64,000 nt of DNA, from the NCBI GenBank assembly GCA_021495925.1, contig JAKEKT010000004.1, positions 558,001 to 622,000 on the forward strand, given 5' to 3'. The position numbers were made by a program, and so were the translations under genes. A model generated the notes under the pieces. That model was not told where the DNA came from and searched no databases. It worked only from the letters and a program-made list of their open reading frames with translations. Positions 1 through 10,094 of the stretch are shown here, piece after piece. Each line of letters opens with the position of its first letter. Positions within the stretch are counted from its first letter, which is position 1. The stretch is from Diplodia intermedia. Its lineage: Eukaryota > Ascomycota > Dothideomycetes > Botryosphaeriales > Botryosphaeriaceae.

Positions 1-1563
1 TGCCAGTCCGGCTTGTTTTGGAAATAATTTGGACTGCCTGTGAAGGAGACATAAAACAAAGGCTTATCATAGTTGCTGGAAGCTAGATTAGACAAGACCA
101 CCCCAACGCAAACAGAAATCGTCAGGACACAGCGGGTATGCGAGTGCAGTGTTGTGGAGAGAAGCGACAGCAAACGGGGAAAGCTGGGGAGGGCACGCCC
201 CACGTGACCGGCAACCATTAAGTAACCTCAACACCAAACAGCCGCCACATCCATGTTCAACATCATCACCGCAATCAAGCAAGCTTGCGGCTTTAAACCA
301 AATGATGTGGGTACCTCGGGACGCCTGACATGACTCGGGCGGAATCGCACCGTGGCTATCAGCGGCGTGCATACGACAATTCGCCGGGAGATGGTGCATC
401 GCAGCGCCAAAATCAACTTTTAATGACGCACACGCAAACGAGGGCCTGCCACGGCCAACTTGCAGGTGTGGATGCATATGCACGTCGAGCCCGGCAAGAA
501 GTTGCCAACAAGAAAAAAGCAGGCCCGACCCGACCGAACCGAGCCAGGGAAAGAACCGCCGTTGGCACCGAGGGACAAGCCATGTACAAGGGTGCCACGC
601 GAGACTGCAAATGCCATTCTCTTCCTTCCGTCCCTTCGTCCGCCGTCTCCCTCGGCATAGGTTGCGAGCCTAGGTAGATGCTTTGATCGGACGCTACTGT
701 TAGGCGTCATCTCCGTCTCCTAGCACCAAAAATGGCGCCGTCCCGTGCGCGACGGCAGAGACGACAGATGACAAGCTGTCTGCCTGATGCGATGCGAAAG
801 CTAACGAAACAAGAAGCGCGTATGCAGAGCAGCGCAAGGATGCAAGATTGGGGCGCAACTCGTGCGTCTGACTCGGGTCGCGGCGGCAAGTGTAGCGACG
901 TAGCCGCCGAGAAAAAGAGCAGCGGAAACGGCTTTGACAGCGCTGATCTGCAAGGACCGCTCGCGTATTGCAGCAATTGCTGGCGAAGGGCGTGCAAATC
1001 CAGCTGTCATACTTTGCAAGAAGCCGGGGTGATTGACCGTCGGTGAAGGTTGCGGCGGTGTGAATGACGAGGGGGACAAGGTGCGGGATTTACCAACTCT
1101 GGCAGATCTGGGGAGGCGTGGTACGGGCTGTGTGGAGATGCCCACGTACGGGTGCACGCGGCAGGGGAAACCAAAGCGAGTTACGACAGCCTCGAGTCGG
1201 CGGAGAATAGAGAGTAGCATTTCAACGAGATCATGTCACCAGTGCTTCCCAGTTGGAGAGGATATGGAATGGACTTAAAAAACTAGTTTTTTGGGTTGGC
1301 CGTCAATCATGAGGGACCGGTTTGTCCCTGAAACCCTGAAATCTATCTTGGTATACTCTTCAAGCTCTGCAATGCTAATAGCTGAAGCGAAAAAAAAAAA
1401 AAGGGAAACGCCTTTCCGTCTATAGAGTGCGTACTTCCAAACTCAATGAAACCGAAATGCGCTTCATCTTCTACTGAATAGGAGCGGGTAATCGAATAAA
1501 ACTTTTGTGGGATCGGGCTCTGCCTGGTCCCAGCGATGGGGTATCTTTGCGCGAAGGAGCAGT
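1..1563. other. Intergenic, no gene seen
   Basis: All reading frames here are short and unlike any family I know. There is an A-run near 1389-1402. The right part should hold the 3' untranslated region of the minus-strand HAD hydrolase. I see no RNA gene or mobile element. Confidence 0.6.
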
Positions 1564-3018
1564 TTACTCGATGGCGGAGCCCTCGTGCATCTCGGCGTGC
1601 AGGACGGGGTTGATCTTCTCGTCGAACTCGAACTTGAAGTCCTCGCCCAGCTCGCGCTTAATGGCAGTCTTGACGGCCTCGAGGACGTTGACGAACACAT
1701 CGACCGAAGCCGGGTTCTCGTCATCGTTGCCCTCGCCCTGGTAGACACCAGTGCGGACCAAGCAAGTGTTCCAGCCGTACATGTTGCCACCGATGATGTC
1801 GGAGGCGGGGTTGTCACCGATCATGTAAATGTTCTCGGGCAGCCTCTCCTCGCCATGGATCTGCTCCATCCAGGAGGCCATGACCTCGTCAGCGTACTTG
1901 TAAGTAGCCAACTCGGGCTTGCCGTAGACGACACGCTCGAGATCAACGCCAGTCAGAGCCTTGTACATGGCCTCGAGACCGATGCGGAAGGCACCCTGGG
2001 ACATACGGGGAGTCCAGTGCTCCGAGGGGCAGAGCAGATCTCCCTGGGAGAAGTAGATGGGAATGCGGGTGGCGACGGGGTCCTTGGCCATGGTGCCAAG
2101 GCGGCCGTTCTCGCTGCGGAGAAGGTCCATGATGATCTGCATGTCGGTGGCGTAATCGCGGGAGTCGGAGAAGACCATGATCGCCTCGATGTTGACCTTG
2201 CTGAAGTCACGTGGGCGGGACGACGCACGTTCCTCGTCGGTGAAGACGCGGTACGGCGCGATCGTGGGGTCCCAAGCAACAATGTCATTGGGCACAACAA
2301 TGTCCTTGAAACCGTACTGCTCGGCAACCTCGCGGCACTTGTAGCCCTCACCACCAACGATCAGGACGGTCTTGTAGTACTCAGCCAGCGCACTCATGGG
2401 AGTGTGAGACTGGATGAACTGCTCGGTCGAAACGGGGTTCTCGAGAATCTTGGTGAGCTGGTCGCAGCGGGGCTTCTCAGGCTTGCCGGAACCGTTGGTC
2501 AGGAAGATGTGGGGGAACTTGATGCCGAGCTCGTTGTCGCCGTTGAGGATTTGCAGCGCCCTCCTGCCCTCGGGGATCAGGCGGTCACCGTGGACGAGCA
2601 CGCCGTCAATGTCGAAGGCGAAGGCCATGTTCTTGGCCTTCTTGACCTTCTCAGAGGACATGCTCTGGACCTGGGAGGCCAGCAGATCGCGAGTGGGCTG
2701 GATCGGGGGCATGCCGGGGCGAGCAGGGCGCTCGCCCTCGGGGTAGTGAACTGAGGACAGGCGAGACTGCCTCTTCGACCTGGGGATGGGGAGCGAGGTG
2801 CCGAAGGAGTTGCGCGAGGCCCTCCTCTCCTTCATGGAGGGCGAGACACTCAGGTTGTGCATGTACTTCTGGGCCTCCGAGATGGAGGACCTGGTGGCGG
2901 GGACCTCAACAGGGCCCTCGTCATCCTGGCCGGGAATGGGAAGCTGGCTGTTCTTGCGCAGCTGGGAGGGGCTCGTGGGAGCCTGAACTCCGAAGTCAGA
3001 GTCCTCGTAAGCAGGCAT
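1564..3018 (-). CDS. CECR5-type HAD-superfamily hydrolase (subfamily IIA)
   Basis: Single-exon gene of 484 residues. The first ~125 residues are a polar, Ser/Pro-rich, probably disordered extension. The HAD core then begins with motif I, DIDGVLVHG, where the two Asp are the nucleophile and the acid/base. FLTNGSGKP matches the motif II region. Near the C-terminus GKPELATY and IGDNPASDIIGG give the motif III and IV Lys and Asp residues. This layout fits the CECR5/HDHD5 family (yeast YKR070W), conserved and often mitochondrial phosphatases of uncertain substrate. I see no obvious mitochondrial presequence. The ATG at 3016-3018 is the first in frame, and a TATATATT box lies ~140 bp upstream. It diverges from the aldo/keto reductase at 4092. 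Family assignment is firm; substrate unknown. Confidence 0.9.
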   Translation of the reverse strand: MPAYEDSDFGVQAPTSPSQLRKNSQLPIPGQDDEGPVEVPATRSSISEAQKYMHNLSVSPSMKERRASRNSFGTSLPIPRSKRQSRLSSVHYPEGERPARPGMPPIQPTRDLLASQVQSMSSEKVKKAKNMAFAFDIDGVLVHGDRLIPEGRRALQILNGDNELGIKFPHIFLTNGSGKPEKPRCDQLTKILENPVSTEQFIQSHTPMSALAEYYKTVLIVGGEGYKCREVAEQYGFKDIVVPNDIVAWDPTIAPYRVFTDEERASSRPRDFSKVNIEAIMVFSDSRDYATDMQIIMDLLRSENGRLGTMAKDPVATRIPIYFSQGDLLCPSEHWTPRMSQGAFRIGLEAMYKALTGVDLERVVYGKPELATYKYADEVMASWMEQIHGEERLPENIYMIGDNPASDIIGGNMYGWNTCLVRTGVYQGEGNDDENPASVDVFVNVLEAVKTAIKRELGEDFKFEFDEKINPVLHAEMHEGSAIE

Positions 3019-4091
3019 GGTGGCTGAGAGACGGTGCGAGGAAGAGATTTAGGTGGAGATTAGGTAAGATGGCAGAGAAGTCGAATGAAGGTGAAGCAAG
3101 AGAGGGAGAGGATGAGCTGAGAGTGGAGCAGGCTCAACGTGACGCTGGCGCAGGTATATATTGCACGGCGGACAGGGCGAGCCAGAGTACTCTCCCGTAC
3201 CTCTCCGGGTCCTGCTGCCTCCAAGCTCCACCGGTGTCATCATCGCGCCGCATCACGAAAAAAGGGTCCTCGCCAGTTCCATTCGAGATAGCAGCGACGG
3301 GGAGGAAAAGCGGACCCAACAGCGGGCACAGCTTACCGCACACGGTTCCGCGACCCTGAGTGGCGCGCTTGGGGCCCGGCCCTTGCAGAGACATCCTCGA
3401 CGTGTCGGCCGCGAGTGGTCGGCGAGCGTTTCATGGCGGCGATAGCAGGTGAAGCTTGGGGACGATCTGACGTATCTGCGCAAAGTCTGCCCGAGAAGCG
3501 CCCGGGGTTTGCTGCGGGCTGCAGGTGCACGAGCGGCCAAGGGCGGTGGCAGGGGCCCGGCCGCCGCCCGCCCACGCCCTGGTCGCCTCGCAGCCTCCGC
3601 CGCCGCCTGGCGGGAACGGCGCAGCGAATCCCAACTGCCGTACCGTTTTCTCCCGGTGCAGCTAAGATTGGGATTTTTTTTTCTTTCTTGTATCCTTGGG
3701 ACCCTTCGCGGACGCCGCGGTTCGCCGCTCGCCCTACGCCTTACGGCGCTCGGCACGGCGCCGCGCAGCCATCGGCACCAGGCACCGCCGCGGTCGCCGC
3801 AGTCGTTCTGAACACGGCCGGCGAAACTCCCCACCTTACGTCAATTGCAGCGCTGTATGAAAAGCGGGCTTTCATCCGAAGGGCCCTCTCGGCGCGCGCT
3901 TTGTGCTAGCGGCGCGCCGGGGGGTTGCATGCGCTTCGCTCCCAACCATCCATGCTCAGATCCACCCTGACATCATCCATCCTTGGTGGGGTGCGCTGTT
4001 GTAGCAACCGTCGCTCGCGGTTTGCGCCGCGTAGCCACCACGGTACGCGCTCATCACAGCAGCCCGCCCGAGAGCCCTATTAATCCTGGAT
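3019..4091. promoter_or_regulatory. Divergent intergenic promoter region (HAD hydrolase / aldo-keto reductase)
   Basis: 1.07 kb between two head-to-head genes. A TATATATT stretch at 3155-3162 is suitably placed for the minus-strand gene. A TATTAAT stretch at 4078-4084 lies only 8 bp before the first ATG of the plus-strand gene. The middle is GC-rich with short frames that look spurious. Confidence 0.55.
4078..4084 (+). promoter_or_regulatory. TATA-like element before the aldo/keto reductase
   Basis: TATTAAT, 8 bp before ATG 4092 and ~180 bp before ATG 4263. At the usual TATA-to-start-site spacing, transcription would begin inside the leader codons. Confidence 0.35.
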
Positions 4092-5270
4092 ATGGCGCTG
4101 CCACGTCCTTGCCGCGCGCTTTCCTCGCTTTTCAATAAAACCGCACGCACGAGTTTGCTGACCGCTGCTCCTGCATCTGCACCCTACTCTTTCTGCTACC
4201 CCACCACCACCACCAGACTTTTCCGCACTTCCCCCGTCCGCACCTCGAGCCTTTCAGCCAGAATGCCTTTCGGTCCGCTCAACGAGGTCTCCAACCAGAC
4301 CGTCTTCACCCTCAACAATGGCGTGAAGATGCCCGGTGTCGGCTTCGGCACCTTCGCCAGCGAGGGCTCCGTCGGCGAGACGTACAAGGCCGTCACCGCC
4401 GCGCTCAAGGTCGGCTACCGCCACCTCGACTGCGCCTGGTTCTACAAAAACGAGAACGAGGTTGGCGAGGCCATCCGCGACTTCCTCAAGGAGAACACCA
4501 GCGTCAAGCGCTCCGACCTGTTCATCTGCACCAAGGTCTGGAACCACCTGCACGAGCCCGAGGAGGTCAAGTGGTCGCTGGAGAACTCGCTGAAGAACTT
4601 CGGCCTGGACTACATCGACCTGTTCCTCGTCCACTGGCCCATTGCCGCCGAGAAGAACGAGGAGTACATGCCGAAGATTGGTCCGGATGGCAAGTACGTC
4701 ATCAATAAGGAGCTGACGGAGAACCCGGAGCCGACGTGGCGCGCGATGGAGGAGCTGTACGAGGCGGGCAAGGTTCGCGCCATCGGCGTCTCCAACTGGA
4801 CGATCGCCGACCTGCAGAAGATGTTCAAGTTTGCAAAGGTCAAGCCGACCGTCAACCAGATCGAGATCCACCCCTTCCTGCCCAACGAGGACCTCATCAA
4901 GTTCTGCCAGGAGAACGACGTGCTGCCCGACGCCTACTCGCCGCTCGGTTCTCAGGACCAGGTCCCCACGACCGGTGAGAAGGTCCGCACGAACAAGACG
5001 CTCAACGAGGTTGCCAGCCGCAGCGGCCACGATCTGGCTCAGGTGCTCCTCGCCTGGGGTCTGCGTCGCGGCTACGCGGTCCTGCCCAAGAGCTCGACCC
5101 CGTCGCGCATCGAGAGCAACTGGAAGATCCCCAACCTGTCGGACGCCGACTTCGAAGCCGTCAACAGCGTTGCCAAGGGCCGTCACACTCGCTTCGTCAA
5201 CATGAAGGACACCTTCGGCTACAATGTCTGGCCCGAGGAGTCGGTCGAGGCTGGTACCTCTGTTGCCTAA
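4092..5270 (+). CDS. Aldo/keto reductase, possibly with an alternative mitochondrial leader
   Basis: NADPH-dependent aldo/keto reductase of 392 residues, no intron. The AKR barrel begins after residue ~58. The catalytic tetrad is visible: Asp and Tyr in HLDCAWFYKNE, Lys in CTKVWNH, His in LVHWP. The NADP-binding end LPKSSTPSRIESN is present. It resembles fungal glycerol dehydrogenase/Gcy1-like and D-galacturonate or xylose reductase-like AKRs, which I cannot separate by eye. Starting at ATG 4092 adds ~57 residues rich in Arg, Ser, Thr and Ala without acids, typical of a mitochondrial presequence. Starting at the internal ATG 4263 gives a normal cytosolic AKR of ~335 residues. The TATTAAT at 4078 sits so close to ATG 4092 that many transcripts may begin downstream of it. 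Family certain; start and substrate uncertain. Confidence 0.93.
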   Translation: MALPRPCRALSSLFNKTARTSLLTAAPASAPYSFCYPTTTTRLFRTSPVRTSSLSARMPFGPLNEVSNQTVFTLNNGVKMPGVGFGTFASEGSVGETYKAVTAALKVGYRHLDCAWFYKNENEVGEAIRDFLKENTSVKRSDLFICTKVWNHLHEPEEVKWSLENSLKNFGLDYIDLFLVHWPIAAEKNEEYMPKIGPDGKYVINKELTENPEPTWRAMEELYEAGKVRAIGVSNWTIADLQKMFKFAKVKPTVNQIEIHPFLPNEDLIKFCQENDVLPDAYSPLGSQDQVPTTGEKVRTNKTLNEVASRSGHDLAQVLLAWGLRRGYAVLPKSSTPSRIESNWKIPNLSDADFEAVNSVAKGRHTRFVNMKDTFGYNVWPEESVEAGTSVA

Positions 5271-8200
5271 GCGATATACCACGATTTCACGTTGCACAAA
5301 AGTTAGGCAGGGGGCGTTGGTTGGATGATCGCAAGCTGCTGGGGATGGCTGCGATGGTATCCTATCGGATTATACCCGTGGAGGACTAGGTTGGCTGAAG
5401 AACCTTGAAATGACGATATGTAGAGCATTAGATTTGTTTGCCTGCGTCCGCACTTACTCGTCGGTGACGCCAGCATGACAATGGCGCATCCAAAGATAGA
5501 CTCACGGCCGACAAAAAATTTAGAGCGTTTCCTACTCACCATTCCCTGATCCTTTGGTGCATTGAAGCAGCTGTCAAGTTCCTGCCAAGGCTTATGCACG
5601 CACAAGGCGGGCGGCGAGCTCCGTAGAGGATCCAATGGCTGTCGAGGGGATGCAAGACGTGTTCCCAGCTGTCAATAACATCGGTTGCGAGGGTCGAACG
5701 AGGGGTGGAGCGCGGTCGTCTCCAGCGGGCTAGGCGCGATTGGGTTTAGCCGGACACAGCATCGGCTCATCGGCTGATTCAGAGGCTTGGGGCGCGTCCC
5801 CACCTTGGGCGATGAGAGCTCGATCTGTGTGCGTGAGCGGCGGCGCGTCGTACGTGTTTGAAGGCGCCCCGGCAGCTCCAGGGCCCCGCGTCCGCGCTGC
5901 AGCAGCGGTGCCGAGCGGAGAGGCCGAGATAATTCGCGCACGGCGGCCGGCGGTGGGAGCATGGGCGGCGGAGAAGTCGAGGTCGACTTGTTGCAAGTTT
6001 TCGGTGTGACGTACGAAGGGAGCGGCAGCCCGGCCAGGGATGGTGCGCCTGCCACCCGTGACCCGCTGCGCGAGTGGTGCAGATCTGCTGCAGCCAGCAG
6101 CCCACAGGCACAGAGCCGCGCTTCGGCTCGGTCGCCTGGCCGTGCCGCACGTGGACTTACGTCAGCAAGGCGGGTCACGTGCAGGGCCCTCGAATCTTCG
6201 ACGGCGCACTGCAAACGATCTCTCTGCCATCGTCGCCGCCGCCCGCCTGGGACGTGGCCACCGCGGGGCACGACAGACGGCTTCTGGAAGCGCTTGGCGT
6301 ACGCAACACAGTGCGGAGAAGACCAGCCTGGCCGCGAAGCGCTGCTGATCACGGGAGCGGAGGGAGTTGCGTCAGGCCCGCGCGATGCTCAGCGTCCCAG
6401 CCGCCCTCTGCTTGCATCTCACGATCCTGACGGACGCGGGAACGGCACACTGACATCACAACAACAACATGGCAGCCTCTCGCTTCGCCCGCCACCCGCC
6501 GGATGCCGCGATCGTTGCGGTACCTCCAGCTACCTTGGAGACAGCTGTGGGAGCAGCCAGCCGTGCCACCCTCCAACATGTGCCGTCGCTCCATGCGGAT
6601 TTGGTTCCGTCCGTCTCACTAACCACGACTCTTGGACGGTCGCAGCCTCCTTATCTTTGCAGACGCACGCCCTGGCGCCTGCAGTAGTATGGTAGCTGAC
6701 AGACACGGCCGAGCCCCTTCACATGCCATGCACCTGCACCCATGTGCATGTTGCATTCTGCAAGAAGAGTATGGAATTATGACCGGGATTGCCGATAAGC
6801 GTCCCAACCCTGCCTCCGTCCCCCTTGTCGAGCGAGCACACAGTCGAAGACCGGTCAGTCATCAAACAGAGGCGAGTCTGCTGCTGCCTTTTCTCCACAT
6901 GTACACAATGAAAGCCGCGTCCCAGCCCATTCTCCGGGCCTCTGCGGAGATACCGCGACAACCGCTCTTCGAGATGCTCATTACGCCGAAACGGTCGTGC
7001 TCGGGAGCTCGGGCGCTGCAGCCAATAGTCCGCCTACCGCTTCACCAAATAGGCCGCTCTGCGCCACGGTTTCGACGCATCCTTCGAGCAAGAACGTACG
7101 TGCGCCGTTGGATGAGGGCTGCTCGCTCGTGGCGCCATTCCTGACGCCGCGTCGCTTCAGAAAGCAATTAGCTTTGAGCCAATGCCTCAGCGCTCTGTCC
7201 CGCGTAAGTGCGCCCAAGGCTTGCACGGACCAGTCTCTGCCTCTGAACACCACGCCAAGCAGCCCTGCCAGGCTGTCACCGCCTTTGACAATTGTTCGGC
7301 TGTTCCTTCCACCATATGTAGGTACGGAAGGCCCAACGCCGATGATACTGACTGCGCGCTGCGTTTGTGATTGACTCTTTCGGACCGTCTTAATGATGCT
7401 GCGACCAGTTCAGCCCTGTGCGTTCTTTGATGGTCCTTGCTGATGATAGCAAGCGATGAGGGGGTTGAACACACATGAGCAGGCGCGAAACCCGTGGAAA
7501 TGTGCTTCCCTCAATCGGGGGCGGAAGCCTGCATCAACAGAGAAAGGAGTGGCCTGTGCGCTTTCGCTAATAGTCTATGAGATTGTGCTGCGCGACGTTC
7601 GGAAAACATCTGAAAGAGCTGCAGTCTGATCTGATCATATTGATAGGTATGTACAAGGAAACGCTGGAGAGCTTTCTAGAACCCCGCGCTTCGTACAAAG
7701 TGCGAATTCCAATCTATGGTATCATGCTCGTGTAGTGTTAAGAGCAGGAGGAAATGGAAAAGCTTGGAAAATTTGATGAACTGTGAAAAGATAGCCGCGC
7801 AATTAGAAAAACATGATGTACATACATACGTCTGCACAATCGCTTCATGTCTTTCGGTACCTTGGGTTCACTGCGAGACCTTGCGAGCGGTCCTCGCGCA
7901 TCCTCTGGAGTGCACCCTAAGAGCTCCACAGGAGACTCACTGATCGTCAAGTTGCAATTTCTTCGTCCATCGAGGACTGCTTGTAAAACCCCTCAACACC
8001 ACGCCAAGCCCACGCTTTCGTCCTAGAAGTGCGACGTGCGGCATCTCCCAAACCACACCGAATACGGTCAAGTCCCACCCACAGTGCCGGAGACCCACAC
8101 GCCGCCCACGTCAGCTCGACCCAGAAGACTCCACATTTTCTCAAAGCATCACCTACCCACCAACACGACCAATGAAGTTTCAGGATCGTCCCCTCCAAGA

Positions 8201-10094
8201 CGCAATACGTTTACGAGCCGTGATGATAGTCGCGATTACGAGATCTTCAAGCCTTTGCCGTGCCCACCCACCACCAGAGATAGAGAGCCACCTGCCCGAA
8301 GCAAATACATCATGGTTATGAGGAGAAGAACATCTTCCCGCCTAAAGGGCGATAGATCGAGCAAATCCAGAGCTAGCTGTAATATTGGCACGTCACAAAA
8401 TGGATGTGCCCCAAGACTTGGACTCCTGCTTCTCTGCACCCCGACTGTTCTCCAGAGACCCGGGTGAACCATTGCGTTGGTTCCCTTGGAGATACTATCT
8501 TCCTCCCATTGTCCACCTTCTCTACCAACTTGTAAGTCAACAACGTGCAAAGGTTTCCAAAAGACATGGAGGTGATCCCCTCAACCTACTGCCTTTCTTG
8601 CATCGGACGTAAGACTTCCCCTCCGCTCTATTTCTGGGAACTCCGGAGTAGACTTGTTTCGAAGTCGTCGGCATGGCGCTCGTGCGTCTATGTATCCACA
8701 AGAAGTCGGGTAGTCTATGGTGCGATGGAAGGGCATCAAACCAGTACGACCAAGCGGAAAAGGGGCCCAAGGACGACGCACGACGATGAAACTCACGTGG
8801 AAAGGAATCCCTTTCGGGAATTGTCCGAATTGCGTGGACGTTGTTTCGAGCTGTCGGAACCCATTTGACACGCGTACGCCGAGGAATTCCAAACCCAAAA
8901 AAAAAAAAAAAATCAAGCAGGGAGCGAGAACGCGTTCGGAGAGGACCCGGGACTTCTCCGTGTTTTCGTTTTGGACCATCGGCAAGGCTTCCCTTTTGCT
9001 TCTCCCCGGTCGAAACTTAGCCCAGAGTTCTGCTCGGAATGTCTGTAACGTTTCGGTCTTTGGCCTCATTTGTTGCTCGCTCTCGGCTCACTCGACTCCT
9101 GGCGGCCTTGTCATTGCATGTGCCCTACTTTTTTCTTTTCCTTTTCTCTCTTTCTTCCTTTTATCACGTCTCAGGAATTTTATGTGACCATTGTACCCGG
9201 AAGTAGCTCCAGTGCCTACCTTGACCCGGCCAGCGCAAGCATGCAAAAACCAAGGCAAGCGAGCAATGTTCTCCAATTGCCAAGCTCCAGGATTTGCGGT
9301 GGAGTGCTAAGTCGTGAAACCATGTATAATGGTTCCGCCTAAAGCATATTCCAGAATAAATTGAAAGTCGATTGGAAAATAGCAAACTCGTCATGAAGGG
9401 GGGAACATGAATCCATTCCGTTCTATCTCAAAGTTGAATCAAAACCAAACAGCACGAGCCGTCCATTCTCCCAGTACTCCGTCTGTGCTTTCCATCCACC
9501 AGGCAACCGTCCTTCGTGATCATGGTTCTCTTTCCCCACCCATTTCGCCAAAGGAACTTCCTACGCGAACGGTCTGAACAAGATCAGGAGCCTTGTAATG
9601 TCGAACAATAAGGAAACACTCTTTCAGAATAGGCCACCGCGGTCAAACGACCGAGTCATAGCTTGACTGTATGAGAAGAAACAATGGTGACACTCGATCC
9701 GTGTGGAGACTGGGGCTGTTTGGTGCTGTTGCAGGTGGTGTCGCGAGGGGGAATAGCTACCTAACTACATACAATAATAATTTACCTAAGTCGAAAACCC
9801 AACGCGCTCTTGTCTTGTGCGCAATTCAGAGCGTCAAGTTAGGTCTCACCCGTCTCTCCAGTAGTGTCCCGTTTTTTTTGTTCCGTCCATCCGCGCATGC
9901 CAAATAATGAAAAAAAAAAAACTTTCTTGATTCGCCAAAATCAAATAGAAGGGGAGAAATTATCAAACGCCGAGGTGTGTTTGGAAATGCGCGCTGCGAG
10001 AACATCAAATAAGATTTGAGAGCAGGGAAAACGAGCGCCCTCAGGACAGGGTTGCAATGCATGCTCACTGAATTCCCAGGTGGTAGCGAGGTAC
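5271..10094. other. Gene-poor interval of 4.8 kb
   Basis: No convincing coding exon on either strand. The longest frames (5672-6352 minus, 5961-6695 plus, 8036-8467 plus, 8717-9187 plus) are compositionally odd, overlap one another and match no family I recognise. Composition changes from GC-rich (about 5.7-6.4 kb) to A/T-rich (about 7.4-9.9 kb), with poly-A at 8898-8912 and 9909-9920 and a pyrimidine tract near 9127-9163. The two ends should hold the 3' untranslated regions of the reductase and the importin. Fast-evolving genes or noncoding RNAs could be missed. Confidence 0.5.

Noticed and set aside
1507..2754. 415-codon plus-strand frame opposite the HAD hydrolase
   Set aside because: Antisense shadow of a strongly conserved coding sequence; its protein has no recognisable pattern.
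5672..6695. Overlapping frames of 226 and 244 codons on opposite strands
   Set aside because: Mutually overlapping, Arg/Pro/Ser-rich, without domains or convincing splice partners.
8036..9187. Possible spliced gene from frames at 8036-8467 and 8717-9187
   Set aside because: No conserved motif, no compelling splice pair, and an internal poly-A tract; not enough to call a gene.
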